Part shown: one piece after another, positions 59,214 through 64,000 of the stretch
Position numbering within the stretch: position 1 is the first letter of the stretch
How the letters are laid out: every line of letters starts with the position of its first letter
From: Cenococcum geophilum 1.58
Lineage: Eukaryota > Ascomycota > Dothideomycetes > Gloniales > Gloniaceae
NCBI GenBank assembly: GCA_001692895.1
Contig: KV748178.1
Span: 3,334,536 to 3,398,535 of the forward strand
Direction of reading: 5' to 3'
Length of the DNA: 64,000 nt
Position numbers and translations under genes: made by a program
Notes under the pieces: generated by a model
Told to the model about the DNA's origin: nothing
Databases searched by the model: none
Seen by the model: the letters and a program-made list of their open reading frames with translations, nothing else

Positions 59214-61389
59214 TTATCTAAAGCTCTCTCTACTCTTTTTTCCTAAGAAGGAACTTAAATATATTTATAAGACTACAAATAGGACAAGAACATAGAATAG
59301 GACCCTAAGGATATTACTAGGACCATAAGGATAAGACCTAAAAGAAAAGAATAGAACCCTAAGAAAAGGACCTATAAGATATACACAGACTAAAACCCCT
59401 AAAGAAATTACCTAAAATTACCTAATACCCTTACTACTATGCCACGAAATATAGTAGTAGGTAAAGCAGCTATAAAACCCTTAAATACTTTAGACAAAGA
59501 AATAATTAACGTTTTAACCCCCTAGGCGGAGCTTATAGCTACTAATACTAAAATTAAATAACTGCGAGAGCTGCTTAAAGCTAGAGATACCCCTATATCT
59601 AATAATAAGTTATTATTAGATAACTAAAGACTTGCTATAGTCCTTTAGGCCCTATTTTAGCGCCTTAGTANATCTACTAAGNCNTATATAGNANTAAAGN
59701 NGTTAGTAAAGGNNNNNGANNCCCTANTACTTATANACNGAACNAACCCTATATTTAATAATTAGAAGCTTTAATTACGGGATAAGCTTAAAGTTAATAT
59801 AGACTACTTCCCTAACGCCTAAGCTAGAATGGCCTATGTCTTCAGCCGTACTAGCGGAGACGCCTAAAAGCATTTACGCCTATAATATACTAAAGACTTA
59901 GCAAACCCCTTTATCTCTAAAGAAGAAATAATTAAATACTTATCTTCTATTTATAAAGACCCTTTTAAAGTATAAAACGCCTACCTTAACTATAAAAGCC
60001 TAAACATAAAAATAACGGAGACCTTTTTAGCCTTTTAAACCCGCTTTTTATACCTAGCCAGATAGGCCTAGATCCCCTAAAAAGACCTACTACTAAACCT
60101 CTTTAATAAGCTTACCTTAGACCTATAGCAGGCCGTATTACTAGCTTATACTATATTATAGACGTTAAAGGAACTTATAAACTACTGCCTGGCTATTAAC
60201 TAAGGCCTCTATTAAATTAAGGCATGCGCTAATTAGCTAAAAACTAGAAACCTTATAAACTAGGCCATAAATACTATAAGAACGGCCTATAGTGCCCTAG
60301 TATAATTAGTAACCCCTATAGTTAACCTAGCAGCTAACCACGCTGCTACCCCTATTATAGGTCTAGTATATACCTAGCCTATATATAGCGACCCCTATAT
60401 ATAGGCCCTTAGTAATTAAAGAGCTTACTTCTTATATAGTTAACCTAGCTACCCTATAAGGAACTACCTAATAAAGGTAAAGATAAATAAGGTCCTATTA
60501 ATTTAGGAGAATAATATAAAGTTAGAAAAAGAGGAATCCTAGGGGAAGACTCCTCCCTAGGGTTAAAAGGAATTAATATATTATATATTAATCTAGGTTG
60601 GCTAGTTAGTAGAAGAAGCTACACTATCCCTTATACTTTATTCCGCAATAAATATTAAGTTTTAACCTTTATTTTAGCTAACTTAGGAGTAAATACCTTT
60701 ACCCTAATTAATATAAAGTATGCTATAAAACTAGCTAACCTTTTCAATGCGCCTTTAGAAGAACTACTTAAGCTAATTCCTATTTGTGGGTATAACGGAT
60801 AGGTAGAACTACCTATTATAACTATATTACGGATTTACCTTTATATTAACAGATAAAGGCAATATAATATCCCCTTCCTTATTACAGATCTAGGAAGCTA
60901 TAATATAATCCTAAGAAGAAAATAGCTAGCTTATTTAGGCTTATAGCTAGATATACGGAGTAGACGGCTTATCTAGCCTAAAACTCTACCCCTAACTCCT
61001 TTCTTTATAAAAGAAATTAATATTATAATAGAAAATCTTATACGGTTCTAGATTAATACTATTTATTAGGCTAATGCTATACGTAGGGACTAGGCCTTTA
61101 AGAAAGATATATAGCTTAATCTATAACAGATCTATATACTACGCCGCCCCTAGACTACTTATATTATGCTACCCATATTAAAGACCTAGGAAGTTAATAA
61201 TAACCTAAAAAAGCCCCCTATAGAGAGCTTAGGCCCTATATAACTATAAAAAATAGTAAGAAATATTAGGCGCTATACTAAATTAATAAACTAGAGGGAT
61301 AACTTATAGAAGATAAAGTAGAAGCTAAGAAAGATTATAAACCCTAAACTGTAAAATATGGTCCGGTAAATAGCTATAAGGGTAATTAG
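58946..61389 (+). mobile_element. Gypsy element D (Ty3/Gypsy, fossil, interrupted)
   Basis: Same family as Gypsy element A by LTR and internal sequence (its 59.2-61.38 kb follows 6.25-8.39 kb). Parts: 5' LTR, gag-like region about 59.5-60.4 kb with unresolved bases at 59672-59737, protease about 60.6-61.0 kb. At about 61390 a LINE begins and the rest lies outside the window. Broken throughout by many RIP-type changes. Confidence 0.8.
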
Positions 61390-64000
61390 ATTGCATTTAA
61401 AGAGAAACTAGAGCTCTTGCTGCACCCGGTCTAAAAAAGACTAAAACCAACTAAAAGAACCCTATAAAATACCTAGAGAAACCCCCTAAGATGTATATAT
61501 TATAGAGGAGGCATACGTCAAACGACGGTGGTTCGCACTCGCGCGCGACCGCCAGAACTACGCCTAGCAATGGCCCTCCACAATAAAGATAGGCGAATAC
61601 CATACTATAAAGCGGAAATACCCTTATTAAGAAGGTATTAGACAAAATATAAAGCCTACTAGACGTGTTTAGTACCTAGAACTACGGAGAAGTAACCATT
61701 AGCTATAACGATCTAACATAGCTAGCAGAATGGCTCCGCCAGTTTAGCGAACCTTAGGCGCCTTTTTAGTAAACCCTTAACCAAATCCTCTAACGGCTAA
61801 GTAAAATTAAAAATAAATAAAACCCCCTTTTACTAGTAAACTGCACCTAGGCCGCCGTAGCTGTACTGCTATAGTATAGGGATCTTACCCCCCTTAAGAT
61901 AATAACTAGGTATATAATTATAATATAACTAAATATAGAAAAAGTAGAGGGGCTTAGGGGATAATTAGAAATAGAAGTCCTTATAAAGATCTATAAAGAG
62001 GTCTATAACGCTATTACGGTCTAATACCTTAGGAGTAGAGATATTAAAGTTACCCTAAAGGACTAATAGGTAAAGGAACGAGCCGTAAGCGTAGGGGATA
62101 GGCTAGGAGAATGTATTGGTATAAAAGTACTTCGTAAGGACTACCTAGTTAAAGTTCTAGCGGTTCCTATAAGCCTTAGGGTAGAAAAGGGACGCTAGGC
62201 GGATAATATAATAATTATATAAAAGATAGTAAGATAAACGGAACGCCTTATACTAGGACTTAAGATTACCTAAATCTAATAGCTTTAATAGGAAAATATA
62301 AATTAAGTAAATAATAAGAATAATAAGAGGATATAAGGGTTGCTAGAGACTTGCTAGGGAGACGCCAGATAAACGTATGGCTCCCTTATTGTTAGTATAT
62401 ATATACTAGGAATGTAAAAACTCCTTATCTAAAAAGGAATAATTATAAATGGCCTTATATATAATATAAGGCTCTATAACCACAGACTACGCCTAGAATA
62501 ATGCTATTACTACGTATAATAGGAATATACCTAATCCATATACGTAGTATAGGTATGCTACGGCTATTATATAGGTCCCTATAATATAAGATACTGCTTA
62601 AATTAAGACTAAATAAAATGCGTAAACTGCTACTAAAGCATATATAAGGCGTAGGAGAGAGAAAACTATATTAAATACAGGAGACGGAAGGTAAGGGCTT
62701 AATAGCTATAGGAATAACTGTATATTAGGTTATATAAATGGAAATAATAGGCAATAAGCTAGGGGGGCGTAGGTGCCTTCCTAGCGTTTCCTACCTTTAA
62801 TATTAGGGGGCTAGGCCAGCTATCCTAAGCCTTAATAGGCTAGAAGTAACGCCGCGTAATATTACTAAACTAAATAGGAATATAAGGGTTACAGGGGATA
62901 TAAGGGAGAGGACGCCCTATAGAAAGACCCTTATAGATAACTATAGTAAGCTTAAGACCAGGATAATTAAGAATTAGACTTAACGCGGCAAATATAACAT
63001 TTATAGCCGACTCTTAAAGGGTATATAGCTAACTAGTAAAAATAGGGAAGGAACTAAAGATAATAATAGATTTAGATATAAAATCGCTAGTAGGAATACA
63101 AAATATGGGAATAGAAAGCTCTATATAAAATAAGTAGCAACTAGGGTATAGATATAAGAGATAGAAGTTCTAAATATTCTAGAGAAAGTAGAAATAGAAG
63201 AAGTAAGGAATAACGGAGAGGCGAAGGACCCTTACTAAGGGTCCGCCACCTATCCATTATATAGTATAACTATAGTAATACAAACCACCGTCTTATAAGG
63301 CCCCTACTAGACAGTCTAGACCTAGAGAAATATTATATCCTTGCTATATAAGAGCTGTACTATAATACCTATATATAATTAATATACTGCCCCTAAGGAT
63401 TCTAGCTCCTATATAAACCGAAAGCAGCTATACGCATATGCTTTATAATTAGTAAGGCTATTAGCCTATCCTTATAGTTATAGCAGGCAGTTAATCTAGA
63501 TATTGTAGTTATAATAATCTAGATATATAGGGGTCCGGTATAAATTATTAATATATATAACCCTAGGGTTAAAGGTGTCCTATAAACAGAGAATATTATA
63601 TTAGTAATAAGCTTACTCAAAACCAAAGGTATAGAGTTTATTCTATTAGGAGATATAAACCTCTACTACCCACAGTAGGGGGGTATCTACGTCACTGCTA
63701 AACGATAGGTAGAGTGCCTTCTAAAAGCTATAGATACCTAGGGCCTTAAGCTAGCTACCCCCCCTAGAGTAATTATATGGTAATAAGGATCCGCTAGAAG
63801 TATAATTAACCTTATATTTATAGACGAAGGCCTATACTAGAGACTTAAAAGGTATAACCCCAAAGAAGAATAGGCACTTACTTTAGACTATATCCCCATC
63901 TAGATATAGCTAGATTTAGATATTAAGGCGTAACTAAATAGTAAAAGATACGTAATAAGGATGCTTAAGGCAGACAGTTTCCTTAATATAGTTAAANAAT
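61390..64000 (+). mobile_element. LINE in Gypsy element D, runs off the window
   Basis: Element A homology stops at about 61390. From there a new plus-strand sequence has an ORF1-like region (about 61.5-63.2 kb; basic, with KRRWFALARDRQNYA-type coding near 61.53 kb) and an ORF2 start: the endonuclease blocks LEKYYILAIQELYYNT (63.33-63.37 kb), FILLGDINLYYP (63.64-63.67 kb) and a SIINLIFIDEG end (63.80-63.83 kb) are readable with RIP stops ignored. Reverse transcriptase would lie beyond 64000. This LINE differs in sequence from the one at 35757-42828. The 3' target duplicate cannot be seen. Confidence 0.65.

Noticed and set aside
61451-61645. Minus-strand 64-codon frame
   Set aside because: Lies inside the third LINE, opposite its coding strand.

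Overview
The window is nuclear DNA of a filamentous ascomycete (Pezizomycotina). Evidence: genes with short 46-200 nt GT-AG introns and CTAAC-like branch points, a fungal nitrite reductase/nitrate reductase pair, a fungal BOS1 SNARE, and blocks of repeats whose bases look like RIP (repeat-induced point mutation: CpA/TpG turned to TpA, so Gln and Trp codons became stops). I cannot name the species.

Layout. (1) 1-5.6 kb is a gene-bearing end with a two-exon Myb/SANT-like protein gene, a small Ser/Thr-rich protein, a weak two-exon candidate, and a three-exon minus-strand gene (4906-5428) broken by a 4-bp tandem duplication. (2) 5.6-43.8 kb is a RIP-scarred nest of transposons. Target-site duplications let the nesting be read: Gypsy element A (5996-11952, TSD TAAGG); a TIR DNA transposon (12592-22398, TA site) split by Gypsy element B (14362-20543, TSD CTTAT); a second, related DNA transposon split by Gypsy element C (23713-32426, minus, TSD TACTT), itself holding a 2.1-kb LINE (11-bp TSD); and a near full-length Tad-like LINE (35757-42828, 13-bp TSD) inside an older inverted LINE copy. 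(3) 43.8-58.1 kb is a clean gene island: BOS1, a six-exon Myb-like protein gene, niiA (nitrite reductase, five exons) and niaD (nitrate reductase, five exons), then a decayed protein kinase piece. (4) 58.1-64 kb is a second RIP block: a Gypsy element of the same family as element A, interrupted by a third LINE that runs off the window.

niaD and niiA carry out nitrate to nitrite to ammonium. Both lie on the minus strand, niaD upstream of niiA, so they do not share a divergent promoter as in Aspergillus nidulans. A perfect NirA-type site lies about 340 bp upstream of niaD, and a cluster of GATAA boxes lies in the niaD-niiA gap. That gap also holds a 449-bp TIR element with an 8-bp target duplication; two relatives lie at 45.3 and 56.5 kb.

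The most notable observation is that both TIR DNA transposons carry, besides a plus-strand Tc1/mariner-type DDE transposase, a convergent minus-strand gene. These second genes resemble each other although the copies are diverged, which points to a two-gene transposon family whose accessory protein I do not recognise.
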